Shown: positions 46,821-58,649 of the stretch, piece by piece
Numbering within the stretch: position 1 is the first letter of the stretch
How the letters are laid out: each line of letters begins with the position of its first letter
DNA from: Hypsibius dujardini
Taxonomy: Eukaryota > Tardigrada > Eutardigrada > Parachela > Hypsibiidae
Length of the DNA stretch: 64,000 bases
Reading direction: 5' to 3'
Assembly (NCBI GenBank): GCA_001579985.1
Contig: LRSR01004961.1
Span: forward strand, 1 to 64,000
Notes under the pieces: model-generated
The model's database searches: none
Seen by the model: only the letters and a program-made list of their open reading frames with translations
What the model was told of the DNA's origin: nothing
Made by a program: the position numbers and the translations under genes

Positions 46821-46972
46821 GCTTGTAATTGCCTTTCCTTTAAACAGAGATACAGACAAGAATCCCACTAAGTAAATTCACTGCTGATGGTGTCACACGG
46901 ATCGTTGTTAGATTTGGTTGTTTCCGGAGCAGAGAAAAAATGAATTTTGAAGAATTTGCGAAGAAAAGAGAC

Positions 46973-47411
46973 AGGAATTTCTACCTGAGCTTCCGTAATC
47001 TTTCTGCATCAAACACACACACGACCGAACACGGGAAACAATCGTCTAGTGATGAGCCAGATGCTTCAGCTCAGACCAAAAAAAACTGTACAGCGCACAC
47101 CAAGCACAATGAGCGAGGCCTCCAGCGAAAGCACAACAAACGAATCGATGGTGAATGTTGATCCTCCCCCTTCCTCACGCCTGTGTTGATGACGTCCACA
47201 ATAATAATATCAGCAGTTAAGAAATTCCAATCGAGGATTGCTCTCTCACTGGTAATACTACTGCCAAAATAGAACAACCTTCAATTCATTAATCTTAAGC
47301 AGAGAAAAGGAGGTGAAAAGTCATCTGAAAACGAAACGGTAAAAATTGAATGCAATGACTCGTGCAGCAAAACTTGCAAAACACACGTGAAAGACAACTG
47401 TTCAAAAATCC
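46973..47411 (-). pseudogene. Decayed copy of a segment of the 51.2-51.7 kb gene region
   Basis: Sequence from GGAATTTCTACCTGAGCTTC to just before the MITE at 47413 aligns with about 51237-51655. On the minus strand the copy of the exon encoding EALLVVRFVLYDFLDEMKHL and IVSRVPP is recognisable but carries at least one frame break and two stops. It is a non-functional partial duplicate. Similarity continues beyond the MITE at 47745-47800. Confidence 0.75.
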
Positions 47412-47412
47412 G

Positions 47413-47744
47413 TACGAGGTAAACTTTTAAGTTGACGCACAGGCAAAATCGCTCTTAAGTTGACGCACTTTCCCCATTTTCCCCATTTTTCCTGCTGTTT
47501 CACGATTTGCCAATAGAGTTGCCAATCTGAAACTTTAAAACGTCCAAAAAACCTGGTAGCAAGATGTTACCCAATCAAAAGTGGAAATCAGGCTGTTTGA
47601 AAAAAAGGAGAAATTTTGCTGTAAAAACTGTCGGATTCGAGGCTATAGGCGCACCACTTGCTCGTTTGCACACACATCGCATCAGTTGCGACATGTGCGC
47701 CCCTTGTTTCCTTCGCTGCGTTAACTTAAAAGTTTTACCTCGTA
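47413..47744. mobile_element. MITE, 332 bp, related to the pogo-like element at 48066
   Basis: The left end TACGAGGTAAACTTTTAAGT pairs with the right end, whose reverse complement is TACGAGGTAAAACTTTTAAG. TA lies at both borders. Internal sequence (CAAAATCGCTCTTAAG, then TTTTGCTGTAA and a GGATTCGAGGC...GGCGC block) matches the left part of the 48066-49102 element. It is therefore a short derivative of the same family. It interrupts the decayed duplicate described at 46973-47411. Confidence 0.8.
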
Positions 47745-48065
47745 GTAGTTGATGGATTGATTTGTTGTGAAAATGCTCTGGGTGGAATTGGCGTTCCATT
47801 AAAGTCGCAATTCAATATAATTTTTAAAAATGAATTGTTTCTATTCTCAAGCGAAACAGGTCATATTTACTAACTTGTTCATTTTTGGCATAAGAGGTAA
47901 CCTTCCTGGAATGGGACAGTTGACTTTTCCATTACCTAATGTAGGACAAGGATGGCAGGGAGCGCTGTGTCATCCCATTGACTGTGGCACTAGCGCGCAC
48001 AAATAGACTGCGATGGCAGCTCTTCACTGTCTTCGCATCGGTAGCATGAACTCAAAGCGTATTAG

Positions 48066-49102
48066 TACGAGGTAAAACTTTTAATTCGGCTAATGTGCAA
48101 AATCGCTTTTAATTCGTCTAACTTTTTGCGTTTCATGCTCTCTCGCTGTCAGTGACTTGGCACAGATATTGAAACTTTGATAAAGTCAAACAAAATTTTG
48201 CCAACAAGAGGGAATTGAGAGAAAGGCAGGAATACCTCTGTAGAGTTCAGACGACTGTTTTGAAAAAACAAGGAACATTTTTGCTGTAACAGAGACGGGA
48301 TTGAGGCGGTAGAGGCGATAGAGGCGCCACTCGCAGGCTCAGCTCAGGCATACTAGCACACTTTACTCTACAGTCTATACATTCTTGTCAGACACATACA
48401 AGCACATACTGCAGTTGACAGCAGGTGCGTTCATTCTGTTCTTCCGGTCTCCAAAATATCATCTCTTCCAAAACTATTCGGTTTGAATTTTTTATCTGAA
48501 AAAAATGTCCACCTGTTTGCAAGAGGCTGTATTTGCAATTTCGTCCCGTGGATTATCTGTTTACTCTGCCGCATGCGAATATGTAGTATCTCAAACTAAC
48601 TTCGTCGACATTTGGCAAACCCGGGCATTGGATCTGTGGGGCGCCCAACTAAATTTATTGCAGAAGAGGAACTGGCCATCATAGATATCTTAGATAGTTG
48701 TGCGGATGCAGGTGTTCCCTTGTTCCCTTCGCAGAAGAGGAGACGGAGGCGAGAAAAATCTGGAGTGAATCGAGTGTTCGGGTGGCCCTGGTCGAACGAT
48801 TGAATAAAGCTGCAGCGGCAGCGAAAGAAAAATTTGAGAAAACGAAAGAGAAAAAGAAAACAAAAGCAAAATGGTGGCCAAAAGGCCGGCTAAAAAAGCG
48901 GTTGAAAAGAAAAAACCCAAGAAATAGCTAAATGCTGCGTAGTATAAGTTTGGTCGGTTGTTTTGGTTGCTTGTACGAGTGCAAGTGATGTTTGTCCCGG
49001 GTACCTGGTAATGAGAAGTGCGATACTTGCGCCCCTGCCTCCCCCGATTAGCTGAATTAAAAGCGATTTTGACATTAGCCGAAATAAAAGTTTTACCTCG
49101 TA
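48066..49102 (+). mobile_element. pogo/Tigger-like DNA transposon, internally deleted (1,037 bp)
   Basis: Terminal inverted repeats of about 45-50 bp start TACGAGGTAAAACTTTTAAT at 48066 and end ...AAAAGTTTTACCTCGTA at 49102. TA flanks both. A transposase N-terminus is recognisable on the plus strand. A psq-type HTH (LQEAVFAISSRGLSVYSAAC, EYVVSQTNF) lies at about 48515-48605. The linker ANPGIGSVGRPTKFIAEEEL and IIDILDSCADAGVPLF at 48610-48720, typical of pogo/jerky-type transposases, is in another frame, so there is one frameshift between them. A basic tail (ERLNKAAAAAKEKFEKTKEK ... RKNPRNS stop at 48929) follows directly. The DDE catalytic core is missing, so the element cannot move by itself. 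Confidence 0.8.
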
Positions 49103-49246
49103 CTTGTAGTAACTGCTGAACGTAAATACAGCGCGTGAAAAATAACATGAAATGGAACCAATCCAATGCTAAGACAACCAAACTTCTAAACGAAACATGC
49201 GGCGATACAGTCTTTGAAAATTTCAATTACGGGAATTCTATAAATC

Positions 49247-51450
49247 GAAGGACATTAAACTCAGGGGTATCCAGAACTTTTGTTCCGTCAAACACTTCCG
49301 CTGCGATCCACTCCAGCGTTGGAAGACAGTCCCTTTCAAACGTATATGTGCCAGGGCCAGCGTTAGCATTGATTTCTTGAATACTTGACAATCGGCGTCC
49401 GTCAGTCTTCCATATGTCTTGATGTGCTCCGATAACCTAAATATAGACAATATTAGTCATGAAATGTGTAGTGAAGCTGAAAATCATTAAGCACTAAAGA
49501 AGTGTTGTTATTATCCGATCATGGCAACCATTAGTAGTTGACTAAACATCGCAAATCGAGATTCTGGTGGCTTTTTGAGGTTCGAAACATTGAGTTACTA
49601 GTACAAATCATACTTACATGGCAAACGTTGAAGTGGTTTCCTCTAAACATCTTCACACCAAGAAAGAGCCGGACCGGCGAATCGGGATGCATGTACAGTT
49701 CCATTTTAGCCTATAATTCCTCGAAGTCTTGTCCAGCTCCATTTCAACGGCAATGGTGGGCAGATGTGTAGTCTCCCACGTGTCTCCTCAAATGACAAGG
49801 AGTTTAGAGCACCAACCGAAGAAACTGCTGAATGTATTAAGAAGCACTTGTAAGCGAAAAATAATTTACTACCTTCGAAGCATCGCTCCAATAGTTCATA
49901 TGCATAACCAGGCAAGATCAAGGCTTTGTTTTCAGAAACACGAATTCCGTTATCCGTTGTAGCTGCGAGAGGTTCTGAGCTCCGTATACCGGCTTCTGCA
50001 AGTACTTCAGCAGTTGCTCCCGTCCCGTGACCATGATACTGGCCGGTTTCTGTGCGAAAAATGATGTATCCATTGATCAAATCAATCCGTACTGGTATTA
50101 TTGGCCCGATTCGTCGGCTAAGCGCAGTGAATTGAAGTTCTGGCACCTGTCGCCAGAACATTAAATTCGATTGCATCGTCTGGCTCGTCATAAACGGGTT
50201 TCCCTTGCGCTTCCGCAACTTACAAGCGCTGCGCCAAGATTGCTAAAGCACGAATAAAAACGTGAGAAACTGAATGTCCCTACATGCTTACGAGAAGGTT
50301 AAAAGAATCCAACCGACCTAGTTAAGATTCCAGACTCCAATGCGGTGTCAATACGGGATCTGTAGATCTGGAGGATTATTCATCAGACTCAGCCTCGAGG
50401 CACCCGAGTCGGTCGGCACAACCGGGAAAAGCTGTGAAGTCAATAAAGAAAAATCTCACTTTGCTCTCCAGTCAAGCAGTGTGCGTTTCGTGCCGATTCC
50501 GTACTAACTGGATAATGATCACTACAAACCAAATTTACCAATCAAAGGAACACATACAGCGACGGATTACAGCAGTGTTTTTATTATTGGTTTCCAAAAC
50601 GCGTTAAAGAATGCCAACTTTTCAGGTGAGTTCGCTTATCAGGCCAGTTGCAGTGTCCTTTTTGTTCTGAAATAAAAACAAATAATGGCACTCTACTAAC
50701 TTAAATTCAGGCAAAACAGTCCCATCCATCAATAACTGGCGAAAATTTCCGACTCCAACCTTGGTCTCCGCATGGGCAGAATATTGAACTCCAGTGAAGG
50801 TGGAGGAGCTCGCATTCCGTACTAGTAGTGATTGACGGACGAGAGAAATGCGCTGCATCAATCCGAAATATCGAGATAGGACTGCGATCCTTTTCCAGCA
50901 GTCTTCACCTAAGCAAAAAAGCAGCCTAGTATCAAGGCAAATGACCTGCTGGTGTACTAGTAACTAGCGGGAATACATCAATCAATGATGAGAGAATAAA
51001 AGATGTTCAATATCTCACAATCGATCAATCAACGGATGACTGATGGACCAAATCGAGTAAATACGCATCTCCTACGGTAAATATACTCTGCTTCCCGGTC
51101 CCCATATCTCTCGAAACATACGGTAGAATAAGAATTGAATCGGTTAGAGAACGCAAATGAGACTTGCAAAAAGAGTTTCGCCACAGATTTAGTTGTTTCA
51201 GCAGGGAGCAAAGCATTTAAAGAACTTTAAAAAAAAGGAATTTCTACCTGAGCTTCTGTAATCTTTCTGCATCAAACACATATCCGGGCGGAACACGGGA
51301 AACGATCGTGTGATGACAAGCCAAATGCTTCATCTCATCCAAAAAATCGTACAGCACAAACCGCACTACCAGCAAGGCCTCAGCAAAAGCACAGCAAAGA
51401 AATCCATGGTGATTCTCTCTACTTTGCAAGTCTGTTGATGATGTCAACTA
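49247..51450 (-). CDS. Uncharacterised multi-exon protein
   Basis: Family not recognised. Probable exons (descending) are: near 51430-51247 (EALLVVRFVLYDFLDEMKHL, ACHHTIVSRVPPGYVFDAE); near 51130-51050 (RDMGTGKQSIFTVGDAYLLD); 50908-50703 (EDCWKRIAVLSRYFGLMQRI ... YSAHAETKVGVGNFRQLLMD); 50220-49874 (SRRIGPIIPVRIDLINGYII, YHGHGTGATAEVLAEAGIRS); 49711-49618 (KMELYMHPDSPVRLFLGVKM, FRGNHFNVCH); and 49440-49247 (VIGAHQDIWKTDGRRLSSIQ, TFERDCLPTLEWIAAEVFDG) to a stop. The last junction keeps phase; earlier ones were not all resolved. No signal peptide or membrane helix was seen. Part of its 5' region is duplicated and decayed at 46973-47411. Confidence 0.5.
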
Positions 51451-52025
51451 ATATTCGCAGTGATAGCAACAACCGATTGCCATCTCACTGGTGATACTAC
51501 TTCTGCGAAAATAGAAGAACGCTCAAGTCATTAATTTCAAGCAGGAAAAAGATTGTCGAAACTGAAAAGTCATCTCTGGCATGAAACGGTAAAAATTAAA
51601 TGAAATTATAACTGATGCAGCATAAGACATGCGAAAGAGAGCTGTTTGAGAATCTCTCTCGAGTAGTTGATTGATTGATTTGTAGTGAAAATGCTGTTTC
51701 GAACGTTCCAATTAAAACAGTAGTGTTCTAGTATTAAGTGAAATACGTCATTTTTCACCTGATGTTTCGTTTTGACGTTCACGTTCCAAATTATACCGTA
51801 CTGTTCGCATGGCAGACTGTCGTGTTCGAATATCAAGGGTCTCCTTTTCTCATTTTAAAATTAAAGGAACAGTGTGTACCAACAAATATTTTTACAGTAC
51901 TTCCTCTTTATCTTTTTTTCTGTTTCAGCTAACGTTCAATTTAACGGAGACTCCAATTATTATTACTGAATAGATAAACACACATTGTTAGTACTGCCTG
52001 GATAAGAAGAGACGTGCGGGACTCA

Positions 52026-54408
52026 ATGGATGACTTGACGGGAGGAAGATCAGACGGGGAAGGATCCTCCATCCCTCACCTTACGCAGGCGACTAACTTC
52101 CCGCCGCCCGCCGTGGACACCAACAAGGACGCCTGGCCAACGGGACCGAAAGCCTACGAAATCAAGAATGTCATCGGGATGGGAGCCAGTGCCCAGGTCT
52201 ATTCAGCCATTTGTCTCCCGCGGAATCAACGCTGCGCCATTAAACGCATAAACCTGGAGAAGGTCTCCACCAACATGGAGGAGCTGTGTAAGGAGATTCA
52301 GGCGATGAGTCTGTGTAACCACGAGAATGTCGTCACTTACTACACTTCCTTTGTGGTGGAGGAAGAGTTGTGGTTAGTCATCAAATTGTTGGCAGGTATG
52401 GCGCTCCATTTTTTTCGTGATGATCCGTTGCTTGATTGATTGATGATGAGTCATTGTAATGGATTTATTTTCCTTTAGGCGGTTCCCTTCATGATATCAT
52501 CAAGTATCGATTGGAGAACGAAGATTGCCGGCATGGAATATTTGATGAGGCGACGATTGCGACGGTGTTGAAGGAGGTTTTAAGGGGATTGGAATACTTT
52601 CACAACAACGGTCAAATTCACCGCGACATAAAGGCTGGAAATATCCTCCTCGGAGAAGATGGGTCGGTTCAGATTGCCGATTTCGGTGTGAGTGCTTTTA
52701 TCGCCAACTATGGAGGTGGACTGCGGGAGAATTGTCGACATACCTTCGTTGGCACGCCGTGTTTCATGGCACCTGAGGTAATGGCAAAGATGTGGATCAT
52801 TGATTGTTTGATTTTTACTCATTACTCTAATCTTCACTGTTCTATTTCTTTCCCGAACATTTTTCTCTAGTCTTATGTTGTTCCCTTTCGTGTGACAGGT
52901 AATGGAGCAAGTAGTTGGATACGATTACAAAGCCGACATCTGGAGCTTTGGCATTACCGCGATTGAACTGGCCACTGGGAGAGCACCTTACCATAAATTC
53001 CCTGCGATGAAGGTAAGATGCAGGTACAATAAATAGAAAAGAGGCAAACCGGTTATAATAAAATGAACAATGGAAGAATGGGCAAAATCTCTCTTGGCGT
53101 AAGTTGAAATAAGTATTTCTTTTTTACCGGTGAAGGTGCTGATGTTGACGCTGCAGAACGAGCCACCGTCACTGGAAACAGGGGCGGAGATCAAGGACCA
53201 GTACAAGCACTACAGCAAGAACTTTCGGTAGGATACTGCCTGTTCTTATTTCTCAATATGCATGTGAACGTTAGTTTTGTTTGTGGTTTGCTGTTGCAAT
53301 TGCGCTTTTTTGTCCTATCTGTTGGCCTTGCTTTTCCCTGTCGATTAAGTTTTGTCTTGTCCCGTCTTGTTTGTGTTGCTATTTTGTACAGGCTCTATTA
53401 CTTGTGAACTGACCGATCTCTTCCACAACTTCGTTCTAACATGTTTTAGGAAGCTAATTGCAGACTGTCTCTACAAAGACCCAACCAAAAGACCCTCGGC
53501 CACAGAGCTCCTCAAGCATCCATTCTTCAAAAAAGCCAAAGATAGGCGGTATCTCAAGGAGACTCTTCTCGATCACGGACCCGGCATGTACGTCAAGCCG
53601 TATGACGATCCAAACGACGGATATCCCAAGTGAGTACTTATCTATGTGAACGAAAGTTTATATTGGCGTAACAGGGAAAAAAACACAAAATTTACACGAT
53701 CCATTTCTTGTTCTTCCAGTAATGACAAACACGGGAGCGGGAGATTCTTCCGGACTGTCAGCGGTGAATGGACCTTCACAGAAGACGAGGAATACGTGGA
53801 ATCTAACGAAGACATTGCGCTTCCGGTAGATAGTCCCCTGGGCCTCTCCAATGGCTCCTTAACTGAACCTGCCCGTACGTGGTGACATTCTTTTAACTTT
53901 GATATTTTTTGTGTACATTGCCTGAGCTTAAAAAAGGAGTTTGTCGCTTTTGCAGCTTGGACCACCGGTCAAATGGTCGGTTTCGTCCTTCGGGTTAGGA
54001 ATCAGACGAGGGAACTGAATGACATTCGGTTTGAGTACACTCTCGGCGTGGACAACGCCGACGCCATCTCCAGCGAATTAGTCACTGCTGGCCTAGGTAC
54101 CGTAGGATTTATTGAAATTGCTTCAGTTTAACTAGTAGTATAAGTAACTGATCTATGTTATCTACTTGACAGTTGATGGCCGTGATAGAATATCAGTGGC
54201 GGCGAATCTGCAGAAGACAATCGAGTCGCCACCCGTTTCCCGGTCCTTGGTGTTCCCGTTGAGCTCCGGCGTGCTGGCCAACGAGGTACCCGATGAGTCC
54301 TCCCTGCTGGGCTTTGCTCAACTCACCGTGCTAGGTATTTTCTCACCGACTGACGACTCTGCGGTAGAAGAGCAGAACAGCGTCGTCGAGCAGCAGCAAG
54401 AAGCGTGA
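52026..54408 (+). CDS. SPAK/OSR1 (STK39/OXSR1, fly fray) Ser/Thr kinase
   Basis: WNK kinases activate this STE20-type kinase, which phosphorylates cation-chloride cotransporters (NKCC/KCC). Eight exons 52026-52395, 52479-52777, 52899-53012, 53136-53227, 53450-53629, 53720-53874, 53956-54096 and 54173-54408 keep phase and give 528 residues plus stop. The kinase domain starts [20 protein letters not shown] and has [10 protein letters not shown] (VAIK lysine), [15 protein letters not shown] and ADFGVSAF. The activation segment [20 protein letters not shown] carries the WNK-target Thr. [38 protein letters not shown] and FRRTVSGEW-like [11 protein letters not shown] (hydrophobic-motif region) follow. 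The C-terminal CCT/PF2 domain, [20 protein letters not shown] and [14 protein letters not shown], binds RFxV motifs. The start is the first ATG. Confidence 0.95.
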
Positions 54409-54685
54409 TGATCTTTTTTGTGTCATTAACTACCGCAACATACAGACTTTCTGCTTTGCTCATATTGGTTGGAAATATTGGCTGGCTGTCTTTGTTTCAC
54501 TACTTTTGATGTGTTTGTGTGTTTCACGTTGAAAACTACCACGCGGCTTCTCGTTTGTCACTTGCAGGTTTGCTTCGAAGGCAACTTGCTATGGGCTTCT
54601 TCTAGTTACTGGTGCGAGTAAATTAATAATGTACAACGCTCTGTTAGTTTTTAAGTCTCCATCTGCGACCTCCAAAATGCCAAAC

Positions 54686-54946
54686 TTACTCACAATCACA
54701 GATATAAGGTAAAGAGAATGTGCAAATTGTGCTGCACGGTTCGCCAGGTAGGGAAGAAATGAAATGAGCACCCTTGATTGGATTTTCATTGGGGTGGGCG
54801 ATGGGCTTGGAAGGGGCAGGACCCGCTGGTGCTGCAGGCAGATTTGTCACGTGACTGGCGGGACGCCATGATTTGTCTTTGGAGGTCCAATGCGTGCCTT
54901 GCTCATTCTTCATTGGGTCTCCACTCTCTTCCAATCCTCCATTCAT
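54686..54946 (-). CDS. Possible small 86-residue protein
   Basis: A minus-strand frame from an ATG at 54946 reads MNGGLEESGDPMKNEQGTHW, then SKDKSWRPASHVTNLPAAPA and HPNENPIKGAHFISSLPGEP, to a stop at 54686. Composition looks protein-like (Pro/Ala/Asn-rich) rather than random, and it sits antisense between two plus-strand genes. No family was recognised and no splice or promoter evidence was found, so it may be spurious. Confidence 0.3.
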   Translation of the reverse strand: MNGGLEESGDPMKNEQGTHWTSKDKSWRPASHVTNLPAAPAGPAPSKPIAHPNENPIKGAHFISSLPGEPCSTICTFSLPYICDCE

Positions 54947-55129
54947 TTGCCATTCGCGGTTTTTGTTTTGTGGTGAATGAAAGAAACAAGGAGTGCTCCT
55001 TTTTATCGGACCGCCAAATAAATATTTATGCTTTCCCCTCAAGCCATTTGTTGTGGTTTTGAATGATCAACTTTTGTACAGCATTTAAAATAATATTTAA
55101 CTGCTTGTCTGCAACGCAAATAAAGAAAG

Positions 55130-56733
55130 ATGTCATCGGGATCAGGAGTGACTTTCACGGCGCTTGCGCAGAGCCTGGCCAATTTACCTTCGGGCTCCAC
55201 CATCGTCAGCCAGGACGGGACGTCGATCAGTTTGGATAATAATCAGCAGCTAGTGATCCAATCCGCGGGAGGAGCTGAGGAAACGGTCACAAGGGAATCT
55301 TCCGCTGAACAGCAGTTGAGGACATTTTGGCAGCGCCAAACCGACAAGATCCGCTCTATGAGGCCTGTGAGAATCATTTTACCATTTCATTTGTAGGCAT
55401 TCCTGATCTACTGAAAGAGATTCTGACAAGCGACGAAAGTGCTGCGAACTAGTACTAGTTCTTAGTAATTAGTATTGACGTAAAAATGGTGCACCTGTGC
55501 ATTGGAGTAATAGCTTGATTGATTGATTAATCTCTTCCTCACACATGGGCACCTTGGCTAAATTTAAAATGATCGTTGAACATTGAGCGCTTGAATGGGT
55601 CTCTTTTTTTAATGGAAGATATCGCTTGATATGATTCCAAGATTGAATCATCAATGTGCGTGCCTGTATTTGAGTGGAGGATATAGTTTCTGTATTGCGT
55701 ATCGTTTGTATACTATTACTTCGTTTGATTGATTGATTGAGGCTAACCAGGAAGCAACCACTGTAGCTTTATCAAGCTGAAGAGTCTGGTTCATTATTGT
55801 GCCGATTTTGAATGTTCATTTAGCTGCAGCTGTTTCTTCTTGCAGGAGGAATTCCGACACCAGGAGCTACCGCTGGCTCGGATAAAGAAGATTATGAAAC
55901 TGGACGAGGATGTCGGGGTATGCTCAAATTGATTGACTTTGTCGCTCTGATTGATTGTGCCCGTGAGTTGCTTCTTTCTTTTTGTAGATGATCAGTTCTG
56001 AGGCTCCCGTGGTGCTGTCCAAGGCCTGCGAGATGTTCATTGAGGAGCTGACCCTCCGTGCGTGGCTCCATGTGGAGGAGAACAAGCGGCGGACGCTGCA
56101 GCGGAACGACGTGGCCACGGCGGTCAGCAAGTGCGACCAGTTTGATTTCTTGATTGATATTGTGCCGCGCGACGAAGTGAAGCCTAAGCCAACCACCAAG
56201 AACACGGTGAGCAGCCGCACAACTCTTTCACATGTGTTTTCTTTCGTCTGACGTCTGACCGATGGTGACGTCATTTCAGCCTAGATCGGTGTCTGAGGTG
56301 CAGTACTACGTCCAGCAAGGCGGCGCTGCGTCCAGCCTGCCGTCGGCCGGCACCGGCGATTCTCAGCCGGAACGGACACAGACGCTCCCCATCATGGTCA
56401 ACGGACCCGGTGGTGATGTCCAGCAGGCCAATGTAAGTCTTTCCTGAAGAGAGCTCCCTCCTGGTATGAACTGTTATGATTATAGTTGAACCTGTCTGCG
56501 AATCAATTGGAAGCGATTCGCAACTACATCACCCAGCTCGGAATCCCAATTACTTCCTCCAACCAAATCGTCATCCAGGCCCCCACGCAAGGTTAGTTAT
56601 CATTTGGGTTTGATTTGTGGGGTTTCCGATCAGTAGCAATTTCTGACCAACATCTCCAATAGGCGGGAATCAACTTCAAGTCTCCCTCAACTCACAACAA
56701 TTGAATGCACAGAACTCTTCAGACACGGAATGA
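55130..56733 (+). CDS. NFYC: Nuclear transcription factor Y subunit gamma (NF-YC)
   Basis: NF-YC pairs with NF-YB through a histone fold and with NF-YA forms the CCAAT-binding trimer. Exons 55130-55366, 55846-55917, 55988-56206, 56280-56432, 56486-56591 and 56663-56733 keep phase and give 285 residues plus stop. After a Ser/Gln-rich N-terminus ([20 protein letters not shown]) comes the conserved fold: [77 protein letters not shown] and [20 protein letters not shown]. The Gln/Asn-rich C-terminus ([31 protein letters not shown]) resembles a transactivation region. The start ATG at 55130 follows a 5' region with no other in-frame ATG and lies 0.7 kb from STK39/OXSR1. Confidence 0.95.
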
Positions 56734-58649
56734 AGCAGTAAATGTTAATCAGTGGGGACGCTCTTTCTCTTATCGATCTTAGCCCCTCTTCCCCGTTATT
56801 TTACCCAACTTTCCTTTTTCATACTTGTTCTTCTTGCCTCCTTCGGAGGGAATAAGTGTAAGGTTGCACGCCAGACCTGTATTCATGTTTTTAAAGTGTT
56901 AGGTCAGTCCGTTGGCTGGTGGGTGGGACACACTTCTCCATCTCCTGAGGAGTCAAGTCCACGAGTTAATTTTTCATTACCATGAGACAAGTGTGAGCGC
57001 TCTCTCTCTCTTTCATTCCTCATAAAGGAATGGTTGTACTGCTAGAGACGCCACGCAGACAATGCCGTCTGTGGTCTGGTCGGCAGTTCTGGCAAGGTCA
57101 GACAGTGGTATTGCTGTGCAGTGTGTTTAATTAGGCTAGCTGCTTAATTCAAGTATGGGCACACTGCGCTATTTATCTGGTTTATCTTTGGTTGGTAACA
57201 TCCGGAGACCGGGGGACCGGTGTGTCTTGACTCTCTTTACTCTTACTCACTGCACTCTCTCTCCATTGAGTTATGCAAAGGATGCTTGAGAGTAGAGAAA
57301 GCCACGGGCTCATCACTTTATTATGTACTGTACCATTGTAACACAGTATCCAGTGGCTCCAGCAAGCGAGTAGTGAGTGATGACGGAGGACGGACAAAAG
57401 TAGCTACTAGCAAAAACCGCTGCATCGTCCAAATCCTACCGGTTCCGCTGTTTCGGGGCACGCCAACGCAAGAGACGTTATCCAACGTCCACCCGTCCGC
57501 CGGACCGACGAGTCGTCTTCTCGTCACACTGCGGATAATCTTATAACCATATCGCGCCGGATACGAGAGAGAGTGAAAGAGACACGCTATATTCCCCACT
57601 TGTTTTTCACGTCTTCTCTTTGCTTGTCCGATTTGGGTGCATGGGGTCCTCATTGTTGACCGACTCTCTCGCTGCCTCTGTCTGTCTCTGACTCTGTTGT
57701 AGTAAAACGTCTATTTTTAAAGAAAGCAATCTTGTTCGTCCTCTCATCTCCTGACTCCTAACCTATTCCGCCTACACCCCACCCGACATCGAGACATCAT
57801 CATCATCATTATCATTCAGCATTGTTGACTTGTCTATTCCTTTTGTCATCATCATCATCATTGATTTCTAGCGCGAGGTCCATTCCTTCTCCCGCATAGC
57901 CGTTCGTTTATGAGCGCGTCTGCCGGGCATTTTTTTGGCCGACCTAGCATCTTCAGACACTTGCTACTGTCTGTCACTGATACGCTCGTGTGAGCTCTAG
58001 CTTCAGTAGCACCTATCATAAGCCTGTACTTAGTGGATCCATACATCTTCTACAAATCGGCGAGTTTTCATTGTGCCGTGCCGTCTACGGAAGTATTCCT
58101 GTGGACGTTGGGCACGATGCAAGTCTTGTCAACTAACGGTGCTCGGCTCTGCTACAGGATCTATCTTCTCGGCATACTCTACTGTGCCTCTCTTACGGAA
58201 TGCATCCATCGGAGGTTTCACATACCATCCAGGAGTTTGGCCGTATTTGGACAAGATTTGGCAAGTTTCCTTAACGGATGATAGCTAAACTTCTACCTAC
58301 AGTTTTAGATCGCAGTCATTATGTGCCAGCAAGCAAGCATAGATACCAGCGAACAAAATATCGCTGAATTATCAGACAGATCCTCAGCTCGATAGATTGA
58401 GACCGACAGGCAGCCAGCCAGCCAGATAGGTAGATAGGCCGACAGACTGGCAGGCAGACAGACAGACAGAGAAGCCGACAAACAAGACAGATAAACAAGC
58501 GCACATTCAGACAGAAGACAGGCAGACACAGGCAGACACAGATAAACGAGAAAGGCTTAAGCATAATCATTGACAAGCCAAACAGTCACTGCCAACAGTA
58601 AATCCTAGTATGTGAGTATATATGAGTTATTAGATGATTAAATTTTTTA
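56734..58649. other. Interval without a supported gene
   Basis: Contains the probable 3' flank of NF-YC, an (ATC)n run near 57795-57860 and a (CAGA)n tract at 58440-58540. A possible signal-peptide exon on plus near 58117-58200 (MQVLSTNGARLCYRIYLLGI) could begin the downstream gene, but the donor phase does not fit the exon at 58650. Confidence 0.4.
58395..58545. repeat. (CAGA)n tract
   Basis: GGCAGACAGACAGACAGAGA-type imperfect tetranucleotide repeat, producing SVCL-type open frames on the minus strand. Confidence 0.8.
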
